From contig NZ_JADIKF010000033.1 of NCBI RefSeq assembly GCF_016904945.1, positions 114,836 through 178,835 on the forward strand: a stretch of DNA of 64,000 nt, written 5' to 3'. A program made the translations under genes and the position numbers. The stretch comes from Dyella mobilis (GTDB lineage: Bacteria; Pseudomonadota; Gammaproteobacteria; Xanthomonadales; Rhodanobacteraceae). Shown one piece after another: positions 54,255 to 63,873 of the stretch. Position 1 is the first letter of the stretch; each line of letters begins with the position of its first letter. Under the pieces are notes generated by a model. That model was not told the origin of the DNA, searched no databases, and saw only the letters and a program-made list of their open reading frames with translations.

Positions 54255-55154
54255 ATGAATAAGCTGGCCAATATGGAGATGTTCGTCCGGGTGGTGGAAA
54301 GCGGCAGCTTTGCCGCGGCGGCGGAGGCAAGCCGGGTATCGGCCACCATGGTCGCCAAGCACATCGGCGAGATCGAACACCGCCTGGGTGCGCGCCTGCT
54401 TCATCGCACCACGCGCCGCCAGCAACTGTCGGATGTCGGCCGGCTTTATTACGAGCGCTGCAAGCAGGTGCTGGCGGAAGTGGCGTTGGCCGAAGCCAGT
54501 GCGCTGGAGTTGCAGGCCAGTCCGCGTGGCCGCTTGCGGGTGTTGGCGCCGGTGAGTTTCGGCAGCCACGTGCTGGTACCGGCCTTGAACGAGTACATGG
54601 TCCGCTATCCGGAAGTGAGCGTGGAGCTCAGCCTGGACAATCGCCGGCCCAACCTGATCGATGGCGATTTCGAGCTGGGCATTCACATCGGCAAAGTCGA
54701 CGAGCCGGGCCTGGTGGCGCGCCCGTTGCGTCCCTATCGCCGGGTGCTGGCAGCCTCGCCGGGCTATCTGGAACGCCGCGGCCAACCGGCTCATCCGGCG
54801 CAATTGAGCGAGCACGAATGTCTCGGCCTTTCCTACTGGCGCCGCTTCAACCAATGGCGTTTCGTGGGGCCGGGCGGAGCAACGTGCGATGTCGCCGTGC
54901 AGGGGCGCTTCACGGCGAACCATGGCAATGCCTTGCGCATTGCCGCCTTGAACGGTGCCGGCATCGTGCTGCAGCCCGAAGCGGTGCTGGCCGACGATCT
55001 TGCTACCGGGCGGCTGTCGCCGGTGCTCCCGGCGTGGGCGCTGCTGCCATCGCCGATGTATCTGATCTATGCGCAGGATGCGCGGCCGACGGCCAAATTG
55101 CGCAGCATCATCGACTTTCTGCTGGCACGGTTCGGCATGCCGCAGCCCGCTTAA
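54255..55154 (+). CDS. LysR-family transcriptional regulator
   Basis: 299 residues. N-terminal winged HTH (FVRVVESGSFAAAAEASRVS, then KHIGEIEHRLGARLLHRTTR) and a periplasmic-binding-like effector domain (RLRVLAPVSFGSHVLVPALN). It belongs to the CrgA/DsdC-like branch by its short PBP region. It probably controls the divergent dioxygenase gene. It ends 27 bp before the GH16 gene on the other strand. Confidence 0.94.
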   Translation: MNKLANMEMFVRVVESGSFAAAAEASRVSATMVAKHIGEIEHRLGARLLHRTTRRQQLSDVGRLYYERCKQVLAEVALAEASALELQASPRGRLRVLAPVSFGSHVLVPALNEYMVRYPEVSVELSLDNRRPNLIDGDFELGIHIGKVDEPGLVARPLRPYRRVLAASPGYLERRGQPAHPAQLSEHECLGLSYWRRFNQWRFVGPGGATCDVAVQGRFTANHGNALRIAALNGAGIVLQPEAVLADDLATGRLSPVLPAWALLPSPMYLIYAQDARPTAKLRSIIDFLLARFGMPQPA

Positions 55155-55181
55155 CGCAGTCAAGCGTTTGCTATCGAGGGA

Positions 55182-56189
55182 TCAGCGCCCGACCGGTGCG
55201 TTCTCGCGCTTGGCGGCATCGGCGGCCATTTCCGTCGGCGCCGGCACTTTCTGCCCGTTGCCGGATTTGGTCCACACGGCCACGTAGTCCACCACCATCG
55301 AATGGCCCGGTTCGGTATCCGGCGTAGGCGTGGGTTTCCAGCCGGCCATCACGAATGAGAAGCCGCCGCCCATGGCCACGTCCAACAGCAGGAAGTAGCC
55401 GTTTTGCGCGGTGAGCTGATGCCAGGTCTCGGCGGACATCTGGTTTTCGGCCACCTGGTTCACCAACTGGCCGTCGACGAACCAGCGCAGCTGCTCCGGC
55501 GAGACGCTGCGGTTCCATTCGAAGGTGAAGGTATGCGGTCCGGCGGTGCAGGCTTCGTGCGGACAGGGCAGATGGCTGCCGATGCCCATCGGTTCTCCGC
55601 AGGGGCCGCCCGGACTGATGCCGCAGTGGAGAATGCCCCACACCGAATCGAGCCCGTTGACGCTCTCCATGATGTCGAACTCGCCCGCTTGCGGCCACTT
55701 GCCGTTGACGCGGAAATTGCTGCCCAGCGCCCAGAATGCGGGCCAATAGCCCAGTGCGCGCGAGCCGGTCACGTCGGGCATCTGGATGCGCGCTTCCATG
55801 CGCAGCATGCCGCCTTCGCCCACGGTGAAGTTGTCGCGCACGGTCTCGATGCGCCCGGAGGTCCATTCGCCGCTGGCTTCGCGGCGTGGCGTGATCAGCA
55901 GGTGCCCCTTGCCGTCCAGTTGCAGGTTGCTGCGCTCGGCCGTGTAGCGCTCGGCCTCGGATGTGCCCCAGTGGGCCGGACCGTTTGGATAGGAATGGCC
56001 GGTGTCGATGCGCCAGTTCGCGGACGACGGCGGCGAGCCTGCCGCACCGGCGAAATTGTCGCCCCATTGCAGCACCCAGCCCTGCGGGTGGGGGATATCG
56101 GTGGCCTGTGCGGAGCAGGTCATGCCGGCTGCGAAAGACAACGCCGCGAAAACGGCGACGGGGCGAGCGATGAACGTCTTGATCTGCAT
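55182..56189 (-). CDS. Secreted glycoside hydrolase family 16 enzyme
   Basis: 335 residues. The signal peptide ends near SAQA at 26-29. The beta-jelly-roll of GH16 follows, with catalytic E170-F-D172-I-M-E175 (the EFDIMES motif of beta-1,3- and beta-1,3-1,4-glucanases). Other landmarks: ARIQMPDVTGSRALGYWPAF, HTFTFEWNRSVSPEQLRWFV and LLLDVAMGGG. It should cut beta-glucans outside the cell. ATG 56189 is preferred to an ATG at 56294 since the signal peptide follows at once. Cys residues near the mid-domain may form a disulfide. Confidence 0.94.
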   Translation of the reverse strand: MQIKTFIARPVAVFAALSFAAGMTCSAQATDIPHPQGWVLQWGDNFAGAAGSPPSSANWRIDTGHSYPNGPAHWGTSEAERYTAERSNLQLDGKGHLLITPRREASGEWTSGRIETVRDNFTVGEGGMLRMEARIQMPDVTGSRALGYWPAFWALGSNFRVNGKWPQAGEFDIMESVNGLDSVWGILHCGISPGGPCGEPMGIGSHLPCPHEACTAGPHTFTFEWNRSVSPEQLRWFVDGQLVNQVAENQMSAETWHQLTAQNGYFLLLDVAMGGGFSFVMAGWKPTPTPDTEPGHSMVVDYVAVWTKSGNGQKVPAPTEMAADAAKRENAPVGR

Positions 56190-56307
56190 AAACTTCAGCT
56201 TATCGGGGGCCAGGGTCCAGGCCAAATACCAGAAACGGCGTCCGATGCACGCATGTCCAAGGTGATCGGCCTGGTGAAGCAAATCTGAAGCCAAAAGCGG
56301 CCCCTGA

Positions 56308-57693
56308 TCAGGGTTGCAGTGCCTCGTCCAGCGGCGCCGCTTTCGCGGCGGGCAGCGACACCCCGAGGATTTTCGCGATGGTCGGGGCCACCTGCAGGTT
56401 GGTAATGGCGCCCAGGTTCACGCCTTTGCGGATGTGCGCGCCGGAAGCGATAAACAACGCCTGCATGTCCGGATCGGTATTCAAATAGCCGTGTGCGCCC
56501 CTGGCCGGCGTCACATCCACCACGGTTGGCGGCGCTTCGCCGTCCAGAAATGCATAGCCGGGCTTGGCGATCAGGTAGAGATCCGGTGCCTGGTTGGTGG
56601 ACTCGTTGGTGGGAAGACCGAGCGATGGCATTTGTTGGGCGGTATAGACCGCGGCAACGCCGGGCAGGGCGCCGAAATAGGCTTTGAGCTTCGGCGTCAG
56701 TTCCGCGCGCCGCGCCGCGTTGCGAATGAATAGCGAAGCTTCGCCGCCTTCCGCGAGCACCCATGCGTCGCCGTGGTAACTGCCGTTGCGCTTCTGCAGC
56801 AGGCCTTGCTGCACCAGTGCCGCATTGGGACGGATGGCGTGATCGTAGTCGGTGAAACCGTGATCGGAAGCGATCACGAAGGTGATGCGATCCAGCAGGC
56901 CCGCAGCACGCGCGGCTTGGATCAGGCGCGCGATGTTGCTGTCCGCATCGGCCAGTGCTGCATACGCGGCGGGCGACAGTGCGCCGTATGCGTGTTGCAA
57001 GGTGTCGGTCTGCAGCAGATGGAACAACAGCAGGTTGGGTGTATGCCGGGTGAGAATGTCGATGGCCGCGTCGGTCCACACCTGGTCGCGCCAGGCCGGA
57101 CTGTCGCCGTCGCCGAAGCGGGTGATCTGGTCTCGTGAAACCAGCCCGTTTGCGACCAGGTCCTGGGCAATGGCGCCGTCGGGTTTCGGTTGTTCGGCGA
57201 AAGGCCACCGCACGTGCTGCGCATCGTAGATGGCGACCCAATCCACCTGGCCGGTGCTCATGCCGCGTTCGTCCAGCGCGTCGTACAGCGTGCGCGCATG
57301 AACGAGCTGTTCCCGGGGTACCCAGGGTTTGACTTTGATCTCGCTGCCGTCGGACGGCAGGGTGATCAACCCGTTGGCCATCACGTGGTGCGTGGCGGCA
57401 TCGACGCCGGTAATCAGCGTGGTGTGGTTGGGCCAGGTGACGGACGGATTGATCGGCCGCATCGCTTCGGCATACGCGCCTTCCGCCTGCAGTTTGCGCA
57501 ACGTGGGCATCGGCAGGCGCGGATCCTTGAGGGCGCGTGCCGGGAAGCCGTCGATGGTGATCAGCACCACGATCGGTCCCTGCGTGGCGGCGGTGCCGTC
57601 ATTCGAAGCGTGGCTGGCCTCGCCTGCATGCAAGGCGGCGGTGCCGGCGAGCAACGTCGCCAGCAGAAAGGTGAAAGCAGGAGTTTTTCGCAT
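56308..57693 (-). CDS. Type I phosphodiesterase/nucleotide pyrophosphatase (alkaline-phosphatase superfamily)
   Basis: 461 residues. Signal peptide (FLLATLLAGTAALHA). Metal site Asp48 in ITIDGFP, nucleophile Thr86 in VTWPNHTTL, then QTDTLQHAYG and ASDHGFTDYDH, with a late His in ARGAHGY, complete the two-metal NPP site. It acts in the periplasm or outside on phosphodiesters such as nucleotides. Start at ATG 57693, the one next to the signal peptide. It lies 118 bp from the GH16 gene on the same strand. Confidence 0.93.
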   Translation of the reverse strand: MRKTPAFTFLLATLLAGTAALHAGEASHASNDGTAATQGPIVVLITIDGFPARALKDPRLPMPTLRKLQAEGAYAEAMRPINPSVTWPNHTTLITGVDAATHHVMANGLITLPSDGSEIKVKPWVPREQLVHARTLYDALDERGMSTGQVDWVAIYDAQHVRWPFAEQPKPDGAIAQDLVANGLVSRDQITRFGDGDSPAWRDQVWTDAAIDILTRHTPNLLLFHLLQTDTLQHAYGALSPAAYAALADADSNIARLIQAARAAGLLDRITFVIASDHGFTDYDHAIRPNAALVQQGLLQKRNGSYHGDAWVLAEGGEASLFIRNAARRAELTPKLKAYFGALPGVAAVYTAQQMPSLGLPTNESTNQAPDLYLIAKPGYAFLDGEAPPTVVDVTPARGAHGYLNTDPDMQALFIASGAHIRKGVNLGAITNLQVAPTIAKILGVSLPAAKAAPLDEALQP

Positions 57694-57777
57694 GAATGTA
57701 GTGGGGTGACGGAAGCTTGCGCGACCGTAGCATTCTTTTCCGCTTGACCGCGACAAAAAGGCGTTGCCCGGTTGGGG

Positions 57778-59136
57778 TTACCGCGCGGCTGTACCGACGT
57801 CGATGTTTTCCCTGTGCAATACCCGCCCGTTGTCATCGCTGAAAGTCAGCTGGTATTTGCCGGGGCGCAGGTAGAGGTCGGCCGAAGGCAGGCCTTGATT
57901 GCTGCTGTAGATGGGCAGATGCCCGGCGTTGTCCGCCAACGGGGCAAGATCGAGCAGCAGGCGATCGGCTGCAATGGCGTCGGCTCCCTCGCTGCCGTAC
58001 CGTGCTTCCACCAGGCAGGGGTAGTGTTCCTGGCAATGTTGGCCGGTGACGTAGTACGGCACGCGCAATCCGCCAAGGCTCAGCCAGGTGGGGCGGCCGT
58101 GCTCGAATTTTTCCGGCGGAAAGAACACGCTGACGTCGTAGCCCTTGCGCAATGCCCAAGGGTTGCCTTTGGCATCGACGAAAACCAAGGGTGCGTCCGG
58201 ATGCAGGGTTTTCATCACCTTTTCGTAATAGGGGTGATCGCCGCGGCGCGAAGGGCGCGGATAAAGCATGGTCTGCTCTACCGCAAGCATGGGCAGGTGA
58301 GTAAGTCGATGCAGATGTTCGGCCATCGACGAGCCGTCGAGATAGCGGCCGGAGGTCACGATGTGGTCGTAGCCGGCATTGATCACCAGCCTTGCCTGGG
58401 GATCTTGCTCGAACACCTGCTGATAGAGATGCTTCGCCTGCTCGGTCTCGCGCTGATCGGTGTTGGCGGTTTCGCTGGTGGCTTCATACGCAACGACCTT
58501 GAAACCGAGTTTCAGCGCCGTGCGCACCATCTCGGCGTAGATCGGCTCCTCGGTATAGAAACCGCTTTTTTCGGTGGGATAGCCGCGCGAGGCGAGCTGG
58601 GTGTCGCTGGCCGAAAGCGTTTCGGCGGCGAAGTAGTTGAATCCTTCCGCGCGCAGGCGGCCGAGCACTTGCACGGTAAGGCTGCGGGTAAGCGCCACGT
58701 TGTGCGCTTCGTTGAACATCACGATACGGTAGTTTTTTGCCAGCGCAGGGATGGCGTCGAGTGCCGGCTGCGCGGTGTAGCCGCTGCCTTCGGCAAGCGG
58801 CGAGGGGTTGTCGTCCGGCTGCTTCGGTTGCGTGATCGCGAAGCTTTGCACCGCATCGGGATAATCGCCGAGAAAACTCAAGTACCAGCTGAGGTACTGC
58901 CCGAAGATCAGCTGGAACGCCTCCGAATGATCGCTGTCGTAAGCGCGGCGCAGCACCACGTACTGCGCCAACAAGCTTTGATGAGTGCGGGCCTCCAGCA
59001 TGATGCGGTCGGCCTTTTCGCCGGCCGCCTCCTGCTCCGCCGCCCATTGCGCCGCACTTTGTGCGCGCACGGGCTCAGCCAGGCACATCAGGCCCAGCGC
59101 GCAACCGCTTGCGACGACAATCCAACGTGCAGGCAT
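57778..59136 (-). CDS. Exported protein, possibly EreA/ChaN-like fold; function unknown
   Basis: 452 residues. The signal peptide ends VRA-Q at 25-26. IVMFNEAHNVALTRSLTVQV has Glu143 and His145 in the place of the E-x-H motif of the erythromycin-esterase/ChaN superfamily, followed by GFNYFAAETL, a second acidic strand end. Further conserved-looking stretches are YEATSETAN and LVINAGYDHIV. The C-terminal section is beta-rich. The fold guess rests on a few residues. It is divergent from frmA, with 160 bp between. Confidence 0.55.
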   Translation of the reverse strand: MPARWIVVASGCALGLMCLAEPVRAQSAAQWAAEQEAAGEKADRIMLEARTHQSLLAQYVVLRRAYDSDHSEAFQLIFGQYLSWYLSFLGDYPDAVQSFAITQPKQPDDNPSPLAEGSGYTAQPALDAIPALAKNYRIVMFNEAHNVALTRSLTVQVLGRLRAEGFNYFAAETLSASDTQLASRGYPTEKSGFYTEEPIYAEMVRTALKLGFKVVAYEATSETANTDQRETEQAKHLYQQVFEQDPQARLVINAGYDHIVTSGRYLDGSSMAEHLHRLTHLPMLAVEQTMLYPRPSRRGDHPYYEKVMKTLHPDAPLVFVDAKGNPWALRKGYDVSVFFPPEKFEHGRPTWLSLGGLRVPYYVTGQHCQEHYPCLVEARYGSEGADAIAADRLLLDLAPLADNAGHLPIYSSNQGLPSADLYLRPGKYQLTFSDDNGRVLHRENIDVGTAAR

Positions 59137-59260
59137 CGGCCTCTCTGGTCAGCTCATCCGATGATGGCGACGCCCACGCTACGCCATTTGCGCGGTTGCC
59201 GAAATAACCACTTTTTTCACGGTTGCTGTAGCCATTTTTTGTCGTTCTCTTCATTATTGA

Positions 59261-60406
<1,146 letters not shown>

Positions 60407-60418
60407 TCGCTGGCCGTC

Positions 60419-61264
60419 ATGCAACTCGAACGCCTCGAACATCGCGCCTGCTTCGGCGGCTGGCAGGATGTCTACCGCCATCGCTCGCACGTGCTGGATT
60501 GCGACACGTCATTCGCGGTCTATCTTCCACCGGTCGCCGCGCAGAAGGCGGTGCCGGTGCTGTATTGGTTGTCCGGCCTGACCTGCACCGAGCAGAACTT
60601 CATCGCCAAGGCCGGTGCGCAGCGTTATGCCGCCGAGCACGGAGTGGCGCTGGTGGTGCCCGATACCAGTCCGCGCGGCGAGCACGTGCCCGATGCCGAC
60701 AACTACGACCTGGGCAAAGGCGCCGGGTTTTATCTCAATGCGACGAGGGAGCCCTGGTCGCGGCATTACCGCATGTACGACTATGTCGTCGACGAGCTTC
60801 CTGCGCTGGTCGAGGCGAATTTTCCGGTAACCGATGCGCGCGCCGTCAGCGGCCATTCCATGGGTGGCCACGGCGCATTGGTGATCGCTTTGAGAAATCC
60901 GGATCGCTACCGCAGCGTATCGGCCTTTGCGCCGATCGTGGCGCCAAGCCAGGTGCCATGGGGCGAGAAGGCCTTCACCGCTTATCTGGGCGATGACCGG
61001 GAAGCGTGGAAAGACTATGACGCGACCGAACTGGTGGCGCGTGCCACGCAGGTGCCACCGATCCTGATCGACCAGGGCGAAGCCGACGAATTTTTGCGGA
61101 GCCAGTTGCGGCCCGAGCTATTCAAGGCAGCGGCGGAAAAGGCGGGGTGGTCTCCGCAGTTGGCCATGCACGCAGGTTACGACCACAGCTACTACTTCGT
61201 GGCCAGCTTTATCGGCAAGCACGTGGCACATCACGCACAGGCGCTTTACGCCGAAAAATTGTGA
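60419..61264 (+). CDS. frmB: S-formylglutathione hydrolase
   Basis: 281 residues. Alpha/beta-hydrolase: GHSMGGHG with nucleophile Ser147, Asp in LIDQGEADEF, His in HAGYDHSYYF. It opens FGGWQDVYRHRSHV, standard for the family. It splits S-formylglutathione into formate and glutathione, the second step of formaldehyde removal. It forms an operon with frmA and ends 12 bp before a strong hairpin. Confidence 0.95.
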   Translation: MQLERLEHRACFGGWQDVYRHRSHVLDCDTSFAVYLPPVAAQKAVPVLYWLSGLTCTEQNFIAKAGAQRYAAEHGVALVVPDTSPRGEHVPDADNYDLGKGAGFYLNATREPWSRHYRMYDYVVDELPALVEANFPVTDARAVSGHSMGGHGALVIALRNPDRYRSVSAFAPIVAPSQVPWGEKAFTAYLGDDREAWKDYDATELVARATQVPPILIDQGEADEFLRSQLRPELFKAAAEKAGWSPQLAMHAGYDHSYYFVASFIGKHVAHHAQALYAEKL

Positions 61265-61275
61265 CACTGACCATT

Positions 61276-61307
61276 GCGCTCCTCCCCTGGGTGCAGGGGA
61301 GGAGCGC
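61276..61307. terminator. Bidirectional terminator hairpin
   Basis: GCGCTCCTCCCCTG (61276-61289), loop GGTG, CAGGGGAGGAGCGC (61294-61307): a perfect 14-bp stem, the longest perfect hairpin I found here. It lies between the convergent frmB and DUF2501 genes. Confidence 0.8.
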
Positions 61308-61323
61308 GGTATTCGCCGCCGGA

Positions 61324-61812
61324 TCAATGCCCGAGCAGCGAACCGAGCTTGCCGGTGGACGATCCGCTGCTGCCGCCGAGGAACGACTTGCCCTGGTTCA
61401 GCACCACGCCGCAGGCCTTGGTGGTGAGCTTGGACTTCAGATCGCTGTTGCCGCCGCCGACGCTGTTGAGATCGGTGGTCTGCCCACCCTGGCCGTGCAG
61501 CATGCCTTGCAGGCCGCTCTGGTAATCGGAGTTGTTGCTGCCGCCTTGGGTCTTGCCGAGCAGCTTGCTGGCTACACCCGAAGCCCCCGAGTCCCCGCCG
61601 AGGTAATTGTTCTTGACGCAGTAGCCAAGAATACCTGCCACGTTCCCCATGCTGCCGGAGGTGCCGCCACCGGGGAGCATGTTGCCCAGGCTGCTGCCGC
61701 CAAGCTTGCTGCCGAGGCTGCCCAGATCCTGGGCGCTGGCTGCCGTGCAAGCCAGGCCGAGGGTGATCGCCGCTGCGCAAGCCATTGCCATACCGCCGAT
61801 TCGTGTCTTCAT
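61324..61812 (-). CDS. DUF2501 protein, YjjA-like, secreted
   Basis: 162 residues. Signal peptide (GMAMACAAAITLGLACTAAS, then AQ). Gly/Ser/Leu-rich body: SLGNMLPGGGTSGSMGNVAGIL, YCVKNNYLG and KSKLTTKACGVVLNQGKSFL, with two conserved Cys, as in the DUF2501 (YjjA) family. Periplasmic, with no known task. ATG 61812 has AAGGAG 9-10 nt upstream. Confidence 0.85.
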   Translation of the reverse strand: MKTRIGGMAMACAAAITLGLACTAASAQDLGSLGSKLGGSSLGNMLPGGGTSGSMGNVAGILGYCVKNNYLGGDSGASGVASKLLGKTQGGSNNSDYQSGLQGMLHGQGGQTTDLNSVGGGNSDLKSKLTTKACGVVLNQGKSFLGGSSGSSTGKLGSLLGH

Positions 61813-61994
61813 GGGCACCGCTCCTTGTTCAAGTGTGTGCGCATTCAACAACGAAGCTCGTTAGGTTTCCGTCAGCGCGTACGCGTCAGAACATCCCTGG
61901 TGTCGTTCCGCTCTTGCCATGGCTTGCTGACAAGGCGCGGTAACCGGAAAAAGTGTCTAATGGGCGGGGGAGTCCAAAAAGGAGATTGCACGTC

Positions 61995-63701
61995 ATGACT
62001 CAACCCGTCGCATCGGATTGGGATAAACCCCTCAAGACTCGCCTTACCGGCTTCGACCTGATCACCAAGCCGATGTTGAACAAGGGCATGGCTTTCAGCC
62101 AGCACGAGCGCGATATCTTCGGCTTGAATGGATTGCTGCCGCCCCACGTCGCCACGATCGAAGAGCAGGCCGAGCGTCGCCTGCGAGTGCTGCGCGCTTT
62201 CAGCACCGACTTTGAGCGCTATGCCTTCCTGCGCGACCTGCAGGACACCAACGAGACCTTGTTCTATGCCGTATTGGTGCGGCACATCGAGGAGTTGCTG
62301 CCGCTGGTCTATACGCCGACCGTCGGCGAAGGCTGCCAGCATTTCAGCGAAATATGGCGCAAGCCGCGCGGGCTGTTTCTCAGCTATCCCAACAAGGACC
62401 GCATCCGCGAGATACTCGCCGATCCGCGTTATGACAACGTACGCGTGATCGTGGTCAGCGATGGCGAACGCATTCTCGGCCTGGGCGACCAGGGCGCCGG
62501 CGGCATGGGCATTCCGATCGGCAAGCTGTCGCTTTACACCGGTTGCGCGGGTATCCATCCCGACCTCACGCTGCCGATCCTGCTGGATGTAGGCACCAAC
62601 AACCGCGAGCGCCTGTCCAACCCGCTGTATATCGGCTGGCGCCACGAACGCATCGTGGGCGCCGAATACGATGCCTTCGTGGAAGAGTTCGTCAGCGCCG
62701 TGATCGAACGCTGGCCGGATGTGCTGCTGCAATGGGAAGACTTCGCCGGTTCCAACGCCAGTCGCTTGCTGGCCAAATACCGCGACCGCCTGTGTACGTT
62801 CAACGACGATATCCAGGGCACGGCAGCGATCGCCGCCGGTACCCTGATGGCGGCGATCAACGTGACCGGCGTGAAGCTGACCGAACAGCGCATCGCGGTG
62901 CTGGGTGCCGGATCTGCCGGCTGCGGCATCTCCTCGTTGCTGTTGCGCGCGATGGTGGATGCTGGCCTAAGCGAGGAACAGGCGCGCGGCGCGTTCTATC
63001 TGGTGGACCGCAACGGCTTGCTGGTGGATGGCATGGAAGGCATCACGCCAGCGCAGATGCCGTTCGTGCAATCGCATGAAGCGGTCGCCGATTGGGTGCT
63101 GGACGAGCCCGGCGATATCGGCTTGCTGGAGGTGGTGCGCAACGCCAAGCCCACGGTGCTGATCGGCGTGTCGGGCCAGACTGGCGCGTTTACCGAGCAG
63201 GTCGTGCGCGCGATGGCGCAGGGCGTCGCGCATCCGGTGATTTTCCCCTTGTCCAACCCGACCTCGCGCAGCGAGGCCGTGCCGCAGCAAATCGTGGAGT
63301 GGACGGATGGCCGGGCCTTGATCGGCACGGGCAGTCCGTTCTCGCCGGTGCCATGGCAGGGTCGGGAGATTCCCATCGACCAGACCAACAACTCCTACGT
63401 CTTTCCCGGCGTGGGGTTGGGCGTGCTGGCGGCGCAGGCGCGACGCGTAACCGATGCCATGTTCATGGTCGCCGCCAAGGCGGTCGCGGCAATGTCGCCC
63501 ACAGTGCAGGATCGCCATGCGCGGTTGTTGCCGCCGGTTGATCAATTGCGCGCGGTGTCGCTGGCGGTGGCGCGTGCGGTGGCGGTGCAGGCGCAGGTGG
63601 ACGGAGTGGCGGAGCGTTGCGAAGCGGCGGTGCTGGAGCAGCGCTTGAAGTCGCTGGTGTGGGAGCCGAAGTATCGGCCTTATGAGTTGGATGGCGCGTG
63701 A
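61995..63701 (+). CDS. maeA: NAD-dependent malic enzyme
   Basis: 568 residues, the size of the E. coli MaeA type. N-terminal malic domain: LRDLQDTNETLFYAVL, YTPTVGEGCQHFSEIWRKP, and the catalytic Tyr/Lys region GLGDQGAGGMGIPIGKLSLY. FNDDIQGTAAIAAGTL is the metal-site block and VLGAGSAGCGI the dinucleotide fold. It turns malate into pyruvate and CO2. ATG 61995 has AAGGAG about 11 nt upstream. It may work with the acetate/succinate uptake genes in C4 metabolism, but they are 25 kb away. Confidence 0.96.
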   Translation: MTQPVASDWDKPLKTRLTGFDLITKPMLNKGMAFSQHERDIFGLNGLLPPHVATIEEQAERRLRVLRAFSTDFERYAFLRDLQDTNETLFYAVLVRHIEELLPLVYTPTVGEGCQHFSEIWRKPRGLFLSYPNKDRIREILADPRYDNVRVIVVSDGERILGLGDQGAGGMGIPIGKLSLYTGCAGIHPDLTLPILLDVGTNNRERLSNPLYIGWRHERIVGAEYDAFVEEFVSAVIERWPDVLLQWEDFAGSNASRLLAKYRDRLCTFNDDIQGTAAIAAGTLMAAINVTGVKLTEQRIAVLGAGSAGCGISSLLLRAMVDAGLSEEQARGAFYLVDRNGLLVDGMEGITPAQMPFVQSHEAVADWVLDEPGDIGLLEVVRNAKPTVLIGVSGQTGAFTEQVVRAMAQGVAHPVIFPLSNPTSRSEAVPQQIVEWTDGRALIGTGSPFSPVPWQGREIPIDQTNNSYVFPGVGLGVLAAQARRVTDAMFMVAAKAVAAMSPTVQDRHARLLPPVDQLRAVSLAVARAVAVQAQVDGVAERCEAAVLEQRLKSLVWEPKYRPYELDGA

Positions 63702-63839
63702 TGCGTTTTGCTTCGCTGCGCAACTGTGTAGGTTGGGTCGGCGCTGTGTAACCCAACGCTTTTGGCTCTTCGGGTTGATGGTTTTGTCTAGAGCATTAAG
63801 AGCTCAAGAGCGAAGAGCTTTCGGCCCTGAAAGGACCGA

Positions 63840-63873
63840 GTCACTTTCTCTTGCGTGCCCAAGAGAAAGTAAC
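63840..63873. repeat. REP-like palindrome beside the insertion sequence
   Basis: GTCACTTTCTCTTG (63840-63853), 6-nt loop, CAAGAGAAAGTAAC (63860-63873), with one mismatch in 14 pairs. It resembles a palindrome often seen between genes in Xanthomonadales. It also follows a weaker hairpin, GTTGGGT-12 nt-ACCCAAC (63732-63757), which may end maeA transcription. Confidence 0.6.

Noticed and set aside
59193..59226. Direct repeat CGGTTGC twice before frmA
   Set aside because: Only 7 bp long and 27 bp apart; too short to call an operator.
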